Assembly (NCBI GenBank): GCA_017421045.1
Contig: JAFQMC010000017.1
Location: forward strand, 1-64,000
Source of the DNA: Clostridia bacterium
GTDB lineage: Bacteria; Bacillota; Clostridia; Oscillospirales; Acutalibacteraceae
Direction of reading: 5' to 3'
DNA: 64,000 bases
The position numbers and the translations under genes are program-made. This document shows positions 1 through 8,236 of the stretch, piece by piece; the first letter of the stretch is position 1, and the number at the start of each line of letters is the position of its first letter. Below the pieces are notes generated by a model. It was given only the letters and a program-made list of their open reading frames with translations, was not told where the DNA came from and did not search any database.

Positions 1-1426
1 CCTTAATTTTATCATAATCAAGAAATCCGAGCAGTTCTTCATCTTCCTTGCTGCCGTCAATGACTTCAAGCAATTCAAGAATTTCTTGTTCATGAACGAA
101 CAGCTTATGGCTACCGTCCTCGGCTCTGCTAACGGACTTGGGTTTAAAGAGCGCAGAGAAAGCATCCGACATACCGCTTTCACGCAAAGCTGCCATGCGT
201 TTGCGTGCGGATTCATTCGGGTTAAATGCAAATCTTATCATCTGAGGAAAACCGAAATAGGGGTTCTCCCATTCTTCTTTCGGCTCGTCCTTAGCAAAGT
301 TATCTCTATCCCATTCCTCTTGCTCGCGGACAATATCGGTAAACTGATAAAAAGCAATTAAATCCTGCTCTCTATCAAACTCATCGCTCATCAAAATGCG
401 ATAAGGCGTACCTGAGAGGTGAACTGTTATATTAACATCAAATTCCTTTGTGCTTTCCAAGATATCCTCAACGGCATATTTTTCTTCTTTGGATAGCTTT
501 TCACCTTGACTTGCACGAAGAACGGCACCGTATTTTTCGGCTCTTGCACCGAAATGTGTTTCGTCAACGAGAAGAAGGTCAATCTTACGACCGAAAATCT
601 GAGCATGCTTGTCCTTAATATTTTCGCCTTGAAGATCCTGCAAGGTCAAGAACACAACGACCTTCTTCGGATCGGTAGGATGGTCAAGGGTATCCGTAAC
701 AATGCTATAATTATTCTCCAAATCAGCAGAAGAGAAAAATTCATAATCGTTTCGGAAGTTTTCTGCACTTTCAACTGTCTTACGCCACTCGTCACGCACG
801 TCGGCCTTTGCAGACACAACGACAACGAGCTTTGCACCCATTTCCTTGGCACAGCACATTGAGGTAAAAGATTTGCCGAAACGCATAACGGCGTACATAA
901 GCAGATGAGTTCTGCCGTTTTCCACGGCTCTTTTAAACGCATCTATAGTTGCTTGCTGATTCGGACGTGGGAACCACATACCTGTGGAGGCATATTTTTC
1001 CGTGGTGGGCAGTTGCGTTTTAGCATCATAGTACTGATATCTGCCTGTTTTGCTGTGATAATCGTCGTTAATATCGGCGATTGCTTCTTCCACGTCACCT
1101 ACGGTTGCTTCTCTAAAGAATTCTCTTGAATAATATACTCCTTCGGGGAGGTCTGTTGGTTCAAGACGGATTCTACGCTTTTCAGATTCCAAGAAATAAT
1201 GAACCGCAAAATCACGAAAATACACATCCTCGGTAATTTTTGCGCTGCCTTCAAATTTCTGCTCAAGATTCGGAAAATACTCTCTCCATTCACTGAGTCG
1301 TTTCGACACGGGGCGGTAGGTATCGCCAACCTTCAAATAGTTCGGAATCGTATTCGTGGTAAAAGCATATATATGGGGTTCTACGCGCCCTGTTATTAAG
1401 CTGTCAAGTATGCTTAAATCTTTCAT
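1..1426 (-). CDS. GIY-YIG / DEAD-box helicase restriction-type protein (partial, runs off left edge)
   Basis: The frame is open from ATG at 1426 to base 1, so the C-terminus is missing. The N-terminus (HIYAF, then YLKVGDT and RLSEW) looks like a GIY-YIG nuclease-type domain. From about residue 145 a superfamily 2 helicase core follows: Walker A-like MRFGKS, Walker B-like DETH (LLLVDETHFG) and motif III SGTPYR. Proteins of this build act in restriction-type defence, translocating on and cutting foreign DNA. It starts 13 nt after the methylase-like gene, so the two are probably one operon. The exact class (type II- or III-like) cannot be settled without the missing end. Domain calls are from motifs seen; the defence role is inferred. 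Confidence 0.8.
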   Translation of the reverse strand, partial: MKDLSILDSLITGRVEPHIYAFTTNTIPNYLKVGDTYRPVSKRLSEWREYFPNLEQKFEGSAKITEDVYFRDFAVHYFLESEKRRIRLEPTDLPEGVYYSREFFREATVGDVEEAIADINDDYHSKTGRYQYYDAKTQLPTTEKYASTGMWFPRPNQQATIDAFKRAVENGRTHLLMYAVMRFGKSFTSMCCAKEMGAKLVVVVSAKADVRDEWRKTVESAENFRNDYEFFSSADLENNYSIVTDTLDHPTDPKKVVVFLTLQDLQGENIKDKHAQIFGRKIDLLLVDETHFGARAEKYGAVLRASQGEKLSKEEKYAVEDILESTKEFDVNITVHLSGTPYRILMSDEFDREQDLIAFYQFTDIVREQEEWDRDNFAKDEPKEEWENPYFGFPQMIRFAFNPNESARKRMAALRESGMSDAFSALFKPKSVSRAEDGSHKLFVHEQEILELLEVIDGSKEDEELLGFLDYDKIK

Positions 1427-1439
1427 TATAATGCTCCAA

Positions 1440-2417
1440 TCAATCTTTTTTTAAGAGGGACACGAAGGTGACCTTCTTGTTTGCCTTCCAATCCTTGATG
1501 ATACAGTAAATGCCGGTGTGAGCATAGGGATCGTTTTTTGCACATCCGGGACAAGGCTGCTTTTCAGTATTCATATCAAATAACGTAAGCTGGCCTTCTT
1601 CTACTTCTTTACAGCTTTCGGGGATAACGAATTTCAAGCCATCCATCTGCCATATGTTCCACGAAAGTATATCAGCAATTTTTTTGAGAACATCAATAGG
1701 CGGCTCTTTATCAAACTTTGCCTTGTAGTAGTCGATGAAGGTAAAGAGTAGGTTCTCTCTTGCCAGAAGAACATTATCGCCCTGCCAATCATAGACATAG
1801 GTATTTTGAAAGGATTTTATCGCCCATTTTAACCATTCTTCCTCTGTATGCGTGTTCTCACTTACGATACGTAATTTTCTATCAAGCAAACCGATGCGCT
1901 GTGAAAGCTCTATCATATATCCACTTACGGTATCATAACGGCTGACGAGATACGGTGCTTCACCGCAAGTAATTTCCAAGCGAACATCGTTTATATAATC
2001 TTGCCACGTCTTGCCTGTTACGGTAGGAAACACAATCGGCTCGGTGGTTGCAGTCCAAGTTTTATCTTTTTCTTCGTTGAACACAAAATCTGTTCCGAAC
2101 CATGCGTTATCAACGAGATTATTCTGTTTATTACATATCCAAGAAGGCGTGAACACTTCCGCTTTGTCACGGATGCGGTCTGCTTGCTCTTTTTTGGATT
2201 TTTCGGTTCTCGGCTTTACTACGCCGCCTTTATGACCGGTAATCGCCATAATAGTTATCTCATCTGAAATTTGATAACCGAATCCTTTATGCGCATAGTT
2301 GTCTGTAGCCCAAATAATGTTTTTCTTCGAGGAGCGATCTTTTAATAATATCTCCAGCAGTTCATTATTGAGCTTATATATAAAATTTTCTTTTATATCA
2401 ATTCGATTTTCTTCCAT
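1440..2417 (-). CDS. Restriction-system subunit, N6-methylase-like without NPPY
   Basis: 325 residues. The ATG at 2417 is chosen because GGTGAGG lies 3 nt upstream. KAEVFTP near residue 85-90 resembles the start of the catalytic region in N6-adenine methylases, CGEAPYL may be a diverged SAM motif I, and the DWQGDN...LLARENLL stretch resembles the next conserved block. No N/D-P-P-Y/F catalytic motif is present. The protein ends with a four-cysteine-poor tail containing CPGC. It resembles proteins annotated as restriction endonuclease subunit M that sit beside GIY-YIG helicases. It may recognise DNA or be a relict methylase rather than an active enzyme. It lies directly upstream of the helicase gene. 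Confidence 0.6.
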   Translation of the reverse strand: MEENRIDIKENFIYKLNNELLEILLKDRSSKKNIIWATDNYAHKGFGYQISDEITIMAITGHKGGVVKPRTEKSKKEQADRIRDKAEVFTPSWICNKQNNLVDNAWFGTDFVFNEEKDKTWTATTEPIVFPTVTGKTWQDYINDVRLEITCGEAPYLVSRYDTVSGYMIELSQRIGLLDRKLRIVSENTHTEEEWLKWAIKSFQNTYVYDWQGDNVLLARENLLFTFIDYYKAKFDKEPPIDVLKKIADILSWNIWQMDGLKFVIPESCKEVEEGQLTLFDMNTEKQPCPGCAKNDPYAHTGIYCIIKDWKANKKVTFVSLLKKD

Positions 2418-2508
2418 AAACCTCACCACGATAAAACTATTCTATCAAAAGTGTTGTACCATAAACCGTACTTTAATTTGACAATCAATAGTCTCTCTGA
2501 GTCCAAAT

Positions 2509-3810
2509 TCAATCTTTTTTCATATACTTTTTGCTGCTGCCGCGACCGACGATAACGATCAGTCCGTCTTTTTCCATTTTCTTCATCAGCGTATAGGCGC
2601 GAGTGTTTTTGATCTCAAGTAATTCTTGTACCTCGCTGTCGGTAATTTGACCGTTTTCTTCAATGAAATCAAGGACAGTCTGCATTTGGGGAGTTATGGC
2701 TACCGTCGTAGTTATTGTTTCTTTCGCGTTATTGCTGTTCATATTGGGAAGAACGATTTTGAATGTGTTTGCCGTAACTTCAATACGAGGTTGAATGGCG
2801 CAATTATTGTAAAAATTATAAATTCTGCGAATGCCCGTGCCGTAGGATTCAATCAAGTGCAGACGGTGAAACACTTCTGCAAGTTTTTTATTACGCGGCT
2901 GAGAAATTCCACTACGAATATCGTCGGGAGATAAGCCGGGCAATAAGCCGCCTATTGATATAAATTCCATCTCGTTATCATTAACATTGATAATGATGCT
3001 GCCGCTAAAACTGTAATCACGGTGTACAATTGCATTGAGTAATGCCTCACGGATAGCTTCTTGCGGATAATCAGAGCGTTCCACTCTCTCCAATCCCTTG
3101 AAGGTTGCGACCGTCTTATTACAAAGCATAAGATATCTAAAAGCATCCTCAAGCTGCTCGAATACCGAGCCTGTGAATTCTTTGCTGTCGCGGAATTCGG
3201 TATTGGAATCGTTTCCGAACACAGCCACCTTTGTTGTGTGCATGCATTGGTCGGATAAAACAAGCGCAAGATTTGTGTAAAGAGAATTGGAATCATCGGT
3301 AATTCCGAGAACGCGATATTTTTCCTCCGAGAACTCCACATTATATTTCTTAAACATTTTCTCTGCGGCGTGGAAGGAGAGGGATTGTTCCATGGAACGC
3401 ATATCTTCAAACACATCACCGTCCGATTCCTTAATCATTTGGCGAATTTGTTCGGGAGAAGCCTGAGCACTTGATGTGCCTTGACGAATATAAACACCGC
3501 TTGGCTTTAATCCTTTTGATTTGAGATAATAAGGTTTATAACTTCCTTCACCCACAGTGATTTTGACAACCTGATTATCTTGCAAAGTATACTTTACAAA
3601 CATAGTAACATCGGGTTGAATGGCATCCCTAATACCATTGGTGATTCGAGTATAGGTTTCATCAACATTATCAATGCCGACTACATTACCATTGTCATCA
3701 ATGCCAATGTATATAGTGCCACCATCGGTATTTGCAAACGCAATAACTTCTTTATAAATTTCATCTGTAACTTGAGACTTAAATTCAATGTTTTCAGTTT
3801 CAAAAATCAT
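2509..3810 (-). CDS. AlbA/Schlafen-type ATP-binding transcriptional regulator
   Basis: 433 residues. An upstream ATG at 3825 is in frame, but GGAGG sits between the two ATGs, 8 nt before 3810, so 3810 is the likely start. The N-terminus (ENIEFKSQ, then GGTIYIGIDDNG) is the AlbA_2/Schlafen domain. The middle contains a GHKL-like ATPase region (EALLNAIVHRDYS, GLSPDDIRSG, ESYGTGIRRI). The last 70 residues look like a winged helix. Such proteins occur in mobile elements and defence islands as regulators or helicase-like factors. It has its own strong promoter and is followed by the restriction-type genes, so it may control them; that is inference. Confidence 0.8.
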   Translation of the reverse strand: MIFETENIEFKSQVTDEIYKEVIAFANTDGGTIYIGIDDNGNVVGIDNVDETYTRITNGIRDAIQPDVTMFVKYTLQDNQVVKITVGEGSYKPYYLKSKGLKPSGVYIRQGTSSAQASPEQIRQMIKESDGDVFEDMRSMEQSLSFHAAEKMFKKYNVEFSEEKYRVLGITDDSNSLYTNLALVLSDQCMHTTKVAVFGNDSNTEFRDSKEFTGSVFEQLEDAFRYLMLCNKTVATFKGLERVERSDYPQEAIREALLNAIVHRDYSFSGSIIINVNDNEMEFISIGGLLPGLSPDDIRSGISQPRNKKLAEVFHRLHLIESYGTGIRRIYNFYNNCAIQPRIEVTANTFKIVLPNMNSNNAKETITTTVAITPQMQTVLDFIEENGQITDSEVQELLEIKNTRAYTLMKKMEKDGLIVIVGRGSSKKYMKKD

Positions 3811-3842
3811 AGGGAATACCTCCATATAAATTTACACTTTAT

Positions 3843-3870
3843 ATTATACACAAATTTTCGCAAAAGTCAA
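3843..3870 (-). promoter_or_regulatory. SigA-type promoter of the AlbA-type regulator
   Basis: On the minus strand, TTGACT (3865-3870) and TATAAT (3843-3848) are separated by 16 nt. The -10 is perfect and lies about 30 nt upstream of the gene start at 3810. Confidence 0.75.
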
Positions 3871-3908
3871 CTGAACGGAGTGAAAATTCAGCGAATTTTC
3901 ACTTTCAG
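3871..3908. repeat. Inverted repeat next to the promoter
   Basis: AGTGAAAATTC and GAATTTTCACT form a perfect 11-bp inverted repeat around AGC (about 3879-3903). It is flanked by CTGAA (3871-3875) and TTCAG (3904-3908), which also pair. It abuts the -35 of the AlbA-type gene, so it could be an operator. No T-run follows, so a terminator is unlikely. The rest of 3909-4204 shows no gene, only the weak hairpin listed next. Confidence 0.6.
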
Positions 3909-4114
3909 AGAGAATAATCCTACACGATTTTATGTGTCGTATGCTTCAACCGGTGCTTTTTATTGCACTGCCAAAGGAGTGATTTTGGGGCAAAAATGTG
4001 CATAGGTCTATGAAAAATTCTAATAGACTTTCCCAAAAATCCATTAGAACTCGGCAAAATCGGAGAAGACTTTTAGACCCTGATTTTCACTGTGTTTTCG
4101 GATATAAAAATGAT

Positions 4115-4140
4115 AAACCCCCTGAAAACATCGGGGTTTT
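4115..4140. terminator. Weak terminator-like hairpin near the element end
   Basis: AAACCCC (4115-4121) pairs with GGGGTTT (4133-4139), followed by a short T-run on the plus strand. The orientation is ambiguous and no gene end is close by. Confidence 0.35.
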
Positions 4141-4204
4141 CGGGGTTCTCTTTGTTGCCGTTATATTCCGTTAAATTCCGCCAAGTTCGTTTTTTGACAC
4201 TTGA

Positions 4205-4260
4205 CTCGAAATGCTGTGTCCCGAAAGGGACCTAGGGTTCGAATCCCTAACTCTCCGCCA
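4205..4260 (+). other. tRNA-Ser(CGA) 3' fragment, probable attachment site (right end of integrated element)
   Basis: This is the 3' part of a serine tRNA: anticodon loop CTCGAAA (4205-4211), 3' anticodon stem TGCTG, long variable arm GTCCC-GAAA-GGGAC, T arm TAGGG-TTCGAAT-CCCTA and ACTCTCC-G-CCA. The 5' side is absent: upstream of the loop is TTGA, where CAGCA would be needed to pair with TGCTG. Identity therefore starts at the anticodon loop, a usual crossover point for tRNA-directed integrases. The intact tRNA should lie left of the window, at the other end of the element. Confidence 0.82.
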
Positions 4261-4296
4261 AAGCTCCCTGCAAATTCTTGCGGGGAGCTTTTTTGC
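4261..4296 (+). terminator. Intrinsic terminator behind the tRNA-Ser fragment
   Basis: AAGCTCCCTGCAA pairs with TTGCGGGGAGCTT around ATTC (one G-T pair), followed by TTTTTT. It is probably the original terminator of the host tRNA-Ser gene, left beside the displaced 3' end. Confidence 0.85.
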
Positions 4297-4369
4297 TGTT
4301 AATAACAAAAGCAACAAAATTACCGTCATAACACCATTAAACTGTTAAGATTTATCCAATGTTTTTCAG

Positions 4370-4398
4370 TTGACAAGATAATAATATTATTGTAAAAT
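4370..4398 (+). promoter_or_regulatory. SigA-type promoter of pflB-pflA
   Basis: TTGACA (4370-4375), 17-nt spacer, TAAAAT (4393-4398). Initiation near 4405 would start the transcript almost exactly at the riboswitch. Confidence 0.8.
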
Positions 4399-4408
4399 TA
4401 TGTTGTAA

Positions 4409-4480
4409 TTTACATGACTGACGGATCAGCGGAGCACCGCAATGAAATGTAAATTTTTATATGCCGACCGTCTGGGCGAT
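4409..4480 (+). promoter_or_regulatory. ZTP (pfl motif) riboswitch
   Basis: The aptamer starts with helix TTTACAT (4409-4415) pairing with ATGTAAA (4447-4453). It encloses GACTGACGGATCAGC and GGAGCACCG, and ends with the characteristic GCCGACCGTCTGGGC (4463-4477). These match the ZTP/ZMP-sensing pfl RNA, which reports a shortage of 10-formyl-tetrahydrofolate and commonly precedes purine and one-carbon genes. Here it controls pyruvate formate-lyase, which makes formate for one-carbon metabolism. The call rests on motif recognition, not on a covariance search. Confidence 0.85.
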
Positions 4481-4515
4481 TCAGTTTAAATTTTAAGCTG
4501 TATTGCCCTTTTTTT
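4474..4515 (+). terminator. Riboswitch-controlled terminator before pflB
   Basis: GGGCGATTCAG (4474-4484) can pair with CTGTATTGCCC (4498-4508), with one mismatch and one wobble, followed by seven T. The 5' arm GGGC is also the end of the aptamer's CTGGGC, so ligand binding and termination are mutually exclusive. This implies an on-switch. Confidence 0.8.
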
Positions 4516-4537
4516 GTTTTTAGCAGGAGGTATAATT

Positions 4538-6769
4538 ATGAGATGTGAAAATTGGAACGGATTTAAAGAAGGCAAGTGGCAGGATGAAATCAACGTTCGT
4601 GATTTTATCCAGAGTAACTACTCGGAATACTGCGGAGACGACAGTTTTCTTGAGGGTGCTACCAAGCGAACATCTAATTTGATGAAAAAAGTTCAGAGCC
4701 TCTTTGAGCTTGAACGTCAGTTTGGCGGTGTGCTTGATGTAGATACCACCACTGTGTCATCATTGACAAATTATGCTCCCGGATATATTGACCATGAAAA
4801 TGAGCTTATTGTTGGCATGCAGACAAACCGTCCTTTGAAGCGTGGCGTAAACCCCTTTGGCGGTATGAGAATGGTAAAGCAGGCTTGTGAAGCATACGGC
4901 TATACCCTCAGCCACAAGGTTCAGGAGGAATTCCGTTACAGAACAACTCACAATGATGGTGTTTTCCGTGCGTATACAGATGAGATGCGTCTTGCCCGTA
5001 AATGCCATGTAATCACCGGTCTGCCCGATGCTTACGGCAGAGGCAGAATTATCGGCGATTATCGTCGAGTTGCTCTTTACGGCGTAGATAAACTCATAGA
5101 AGAAAAAAGAAATGATAAAAATGCTCTTGCTAAAGGAAACTTTAACACTGAGCAAGTAAGAATGGACGAGGAGCTTTTCCAGCAGATAACTTTTCTCGGT
5201 TATTTAAAGGAAATGGCGGCTTCTTACGGATATGATATCAGCCAGCCTGCTGCTAATGCACGTGAAGCTATCCAGTGGACGTACTTTGCATACCTGGGTG
5301 CCATAAAAGAACAGAATGGTGCCGCCATGTCTTTGGGCAGGGTATCTACTTTCTTTGATATTTATATTGAGCGAGATATAAACAACGGCACTCTCACGGA
5401 GAGCGAAGCTCAGGAGCTTATCGATGATTTTGTTATCAAGCTGAGAATTGCTCGTCACCTGAGAACTCCTGAGTATAACGAGCTGTTCGGCGGTGATCCT
5501 ATGTGGATTACCGAGGCTGTCGGAGGTATGGGAGAAGACGGCAGAACATTAGTTACCAAGAGCAGCTTCCGTATCCTTAATACTCTGTATACTCTCGGCT
5601 CCTCCCCTGAGCCTAACCTGACCGTTCTCTGGTCAACCAAGCTCCCTAAAGGTTTTAAGGAGTTCTGCGCCAAGGTTTCCATAGATACCGATTCTATTCA
5701 GTATGAGAACGATGATCTTATGCGTCCCATATATGGCGATGATTACGCTATTGCTTGCTGTGTCTCCGCTATGAAAGTGGGCAAACAGATGCAGTTCTTC
5801 GGTGCTCGATGCAACCTGGCAAAACTTCTCCTAATTGCTATCAATGGCGGATATGACACAACCAGCGGTATACATATCGGTCCTCAGATGCCTGCGCTTA
5901 AAGAAGATGTGCTCGACTATGATACAGTTATGGAGCGTTATCAGATTTATATTGAGTGGCTTTCAAATCTCTATGTAAATACAATGAATGTCATCCATTA
6001 CATGCACGATAAATATGCCTATGAGAAGACTCAGATGGCACTTCACGATACAGAAGTAGGAAGATTCATGGCTTTTGGTATTGCAGGTCTATCTGTTGTT
6101 GCAGATTCACTCAGTGCCATAAAATATGCAAAAGTCAAGCCTGTCAGAAACGAGCTTGGATTTATTACCGACTTTGTTACAGAGGGTGACTTCCCCAAGT
6201 TTGGTAATGATGACGACAGAGTAGATTTGATTGCAAAAGATATGACACACACCGTTATTTCTGAGCTGAGAAAGACTCCCACCTACAGAGATGCTGAGCA
6301 CACACTCTCAGTGCTGACAATCACATCCAATGTGATGTATGGCAAGAACACAGGAGCGACACCTGATGGAAGAAAGGCGCACGAGCCTTTTGCTCCCGGT
6401 GCCAATCCAATGCACAACAGAGAAGAAAACGGCGCTCTTGCCTCTCTTAACTCCATCACAAAGCTCAGCTACGATGATTGCAGAGACGGAATCTCCAACA
6501 CTTTCTCTATAACACCCGAGGCGCTTGGTAGAGAAGATCAGGATCGCACAGCTAACCTCGTTACTATTCTTGACGGATATTTTGCTAAGATGGCACACCA
6601 CATCAATGTAAATGTTCTCAACAGAGAAACTCTCATGAAAGCATACGAAAACCCTGAAGCATATCCCAATCTCACAATCCGTGTTTCTGGCTATGCCGTC
6701 AACTTCAACAAGCTTTCCCGTGAGCAACAGCGAGAAGTAATCAGCCGTACCTTTCACGAGGCTATGTAA
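4538..6769 (+). CDS. pflB: Pyruvate formate-lyase (formate C-acetyltransferase)
   Basis: 743 residues, the normal length. The ATG at 4538 follows AGGAGG at 4525-4530; an in-frame TTG at 4514 lies in the terminator and is rejected. The enzyme converts pyruvate and CoA to acetyl-CoA and formate in the cytoplasm by a glycyl-radical mechanism. The catalytic cysteine pair is seen at residues 407-408 (AIACCVSA). The glycyl radical site is VSGYAV near the C-terminus (Gly718). The activase gene follows after 2 nt. Expression is expected to respond to ZTP through the leader. Confidence 0.97.
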   Translation: MRCENWNGFKEGKWQDEINVRDFIQSNYSEYCGDDSFLEGATKRTSNLMKKVQSLFELERQFGGVLDVDTTTVSSLTNYAPGYIDHENELIVGMQTNRPLKRGVNPFGGMRMVKQACEAYGYTLSHKVQEEFRYRTTHNDGVFRAYTDEMRLARKCHVITGLPDAYGRGRIIGDYRRVALYGVDKLIEEKRNDKNALAKGNFNTEQVRMDEELFQQITFLGYLKEMAASYGYDISQPAANAREAIQWTYFAYLGAIKEQNGAAMSLGRVSTFFDIYIERDINNGTLTESEAQELIDDFVIKLRIARHLRTPEYNELFGGDPMWITEAVGGMGEDGRTLVTKSSFRILNTLYTLGSSPEPNLTVLWSTKLPKGFKEFCAKVSIDTDSIQYENDDLMRPIYGDDYAIACCVSAMKVGKQMQFFGARCNLAKLLLIAINGGYDTTSGIHIGPQMPALKEDVLDYDTVMERYQIYIEWLSNLYVNTMNVIHYMHDKYAYEKTQMALHDTEVGRFMAFGIAGLSVVADSLSAIKYAKVKPVRNELGFITDFVTEGDFPKFGNDDDRVDLIAKDMTHTVISELRKTPTYRDAEHTLSVLTITSNVMYGKNTGATPDGRKAHEPFAPGANPMHNREENGALASLNSITKLSYDDCRDGISNTFSITPEALGREDQDRTANLVTILDGYFAKMAHHINVNVLNRETLMKAYENPEAYPNLTIRVSGYAVNFNKLSREQQREVISRTFHEAM

Positions 6770-6771
6770 CT

Positions 6772-7494
6772 ATGAAAGACGGACGTATTAATTCTATTCA
6801 GTCCATGGGAACTCTTGATGGCCCCGGGGTCAGATTTGTTGTATTTACACAAGGATGTAATCTTAGATGCGGATGCTGTCATAATCCCGATACTTGGAAT
6901 ATGGCAGATGGAAAAACGTGTTCATCAACAGAACTTGTTGAGAAAGCACTCAGATACCGCGAATATTTCGCAAGTGAGGGCGGAGTAACCGTTTCGGGCG
7001 GTGAACCTTTGCTACAGCCTGAGTTTGTCTCCGACTTCTTCAAATTGTGTCACGAGAATGGACTCAACACCTGTCTTGATACTTCAGGTAGTTTACTTAA
7101 TGACACAATTAAAGAATTGCTGAACCACACTGACAGAGTGCTGCTTGATATAAAATACACAACCAACGAACAGTATTCAAAGTATGTCGGATGTTCACTT
7201 GATGCTCCCCTATCTTTCCTGAAATATCTCAATGAACGAAAAATTCCCGTTACACTCAGACAGGTAATTATCCCGACTCTCAACGATAATGAGGGGAATA
7301 TAATCAGACTGAAGAGAATTGCGTCAGAGCATCGATGTGTTGATAATATTGAGTTGCTTCCATTCAAAAAGATTTGTCAGGTAAAATATGATAGCTTGGG
7401 AATTGAATTTCCTTTTGCCTCTCTCCCACAGCCTACTCCTGAGTCAATCAATCACCTGAATACCTTGCTAAAAGATAAAAGCCTTGAGATTTAA
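6772..7494 (+). CDS. pflA: Pyruvate formate-lyase activating enzyme
   Basis: 240 residues. This radical-SAM enzyme installs the glycyl radical on PflB. The N-terminal cluster motif is CNLRCGCC (CxxxCxxC form, residues about 30-37), preceded by DGPGVRFVVF and followed by GGVTVSGGEPLLQ, as in activating enzymes. It lacks the extra ferredoxin insert of other glycyl-radical activases, which fits PflA. It is cotranscribed with pflB, and the stop codon lies inside the terminator hairpin. Confidence 0.95.
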   Translation: MKDGRINSIQSMGTLDGPGVRFVVFTQGCNLRCGCCHNPDTWNMADGKTCSSTELVEKALRYREYFASEGGVTVSGGEPLLQPEFVSDFFKLCHENGLNTCLDTSGSLLNDTIKELLNHTDRVLLDIKYTTNEQYSKYVGCSLDAPLSFLKYLNERKIPVTLRQVIIPTLNDNEGNIIRLKRIASEHRCVDNIELLPFKKICQVKYDSLGIEFPFASLPQPTPESINHLNTLLKDKSLEI

Positions 7495-7512
7495 AAGTCT
7501 CAAGGCTTTTGT
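7477..7512 (+). terminator. Terminator of pflB-pflA
   Basis: AAAAGCCTTGAGA pairs perfectly with TCTCAAGGCTTTT around TTTAAAAG, overlapping the pflA stop. The symmetric A and T tracts suggest it also ends the convergent minus-strand transcript. Confidence 0.85.
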
Positions 7513-7527
7513 TGTGTGGATAAATTA

Positions 7528-7707
7528 TTATTCTTTTGTTTTGGTCTCAGAATCTTCCGTGTTAGTTGTTATCGGTGCTTCGTCACTTGCCCAGGTGTCA
7601 ACTTTGTCTACTCCCTTTTTTACAGAGCGGACTACTGATTTACCTAAATCTGTTCCGAGTTTTTTGAAATCTTTTCCAACCGATTTCCAATCATCTTTCA
7701 GTGCCAT
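7528..7707 (-). CDS. Small conserved hypothetical protein
   Basis: 59 residues, starting MALKDDWKSVGK. The ATG at 7707 has AAGGAG 9 nt upstream; the longer frame to 7788 runs into the next gene and lacks a ribosome site. It is lysine-rich and amphipathic with no membrane segment, and ends in an acidic/threonine tail. I recall similar short proteins in Clostridia, but no function is known to me. It is the last gene after the glycosylase. Confidence 0.65.
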   Translation of the reverse strand: MALKDDWKSVGKDFKKLGTDLGKSVVRSVKKGVDKVDTWASDEAPITTNTEDSETKTKE

Positions 7708-7729
7708 ATAGCTAAACTCCTTATTAAAA

Positions 7730-8236
7730 TTATATATAGAACCGCCACAGTTTATCTCTGTATTCTTTTGTGGCGTAATCAATGCCAATACGTGGAGATG
7801 TCTTTATCTCTTTGGGTTTAAATCCGTCATCCTCTAACCAGATAATATCAGAACTTACAAGATCGACCCCGTTGTGTTCGCAGGTGATACCCAAAGCTTT
7901 GGTCAGTTTTCCGGGGCCACTTAAACCTTCAACTCCCCTGAGCAAAACTCCTTGGGGATGCTCATCGGGTCCTGTGATTACATTCATCAGTGCATGAATT
8001 CCGTAGCATAAATAGACATACGAAACCCCGCCTTTACGGTAGAGTATTTCAGTTCTCTTTGTTCTGCCTTTGTGAGCATGGCAGGCGGTGTCATCCTCGC
8101 CGAAATATGCCTCTGTCTCTGTAATTCTTGCTTTCTTAACTGTTCCGTTTGTATTCACACATAACAGCTTTCCGAGGAGAAGCGGAGCAACATCTACTGA
8201 ATCGAGTGTGTATATTTCGGGATTAATTCTGTTCAT
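7730..8236 (-). CDS. 3-methyladenine DNA glycosylase (AAG/MPG family)
   Basis: 168 residues from ATG at 8236 (other in-frame ATGs at 8248 and 8281). It excises alkylated purines in base-excision repair. The family pattern is visible: APLLLGKLL near the start, ETEAY with the catalytic glutamate, HAHKGRT, YLCYGIH, LRGVEG and GPGKLTKAL. The start overlaps the end of the upstream lipoprotein gene by 14 nt, which implies translational coupling and makes the exact start uncertain. Confidence 0.9.
   Translation of the reverse strand: MNRINPEIYTLDSVDVAPLLLGKLLCVNTNGTVKKARITETEAYFGEDDTACHAHKGRTKRTEILYRKGGVSYVYLCYGIHALMNVITGPDEHPQGVLLRGVEGLSGPGKLTKALGITCEHNGVDLVSSDIIWLEDDGFKPKEIKTSPRIGIDYATKEYRDKLWRFYI

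Noticed and set aside
4196..4260. A complete tRNA gene at 4205-4260
   Set aside because: The D arm, acceptor 5' side and 5' half of the anticodon stem are missing; it is a 3' fragment.
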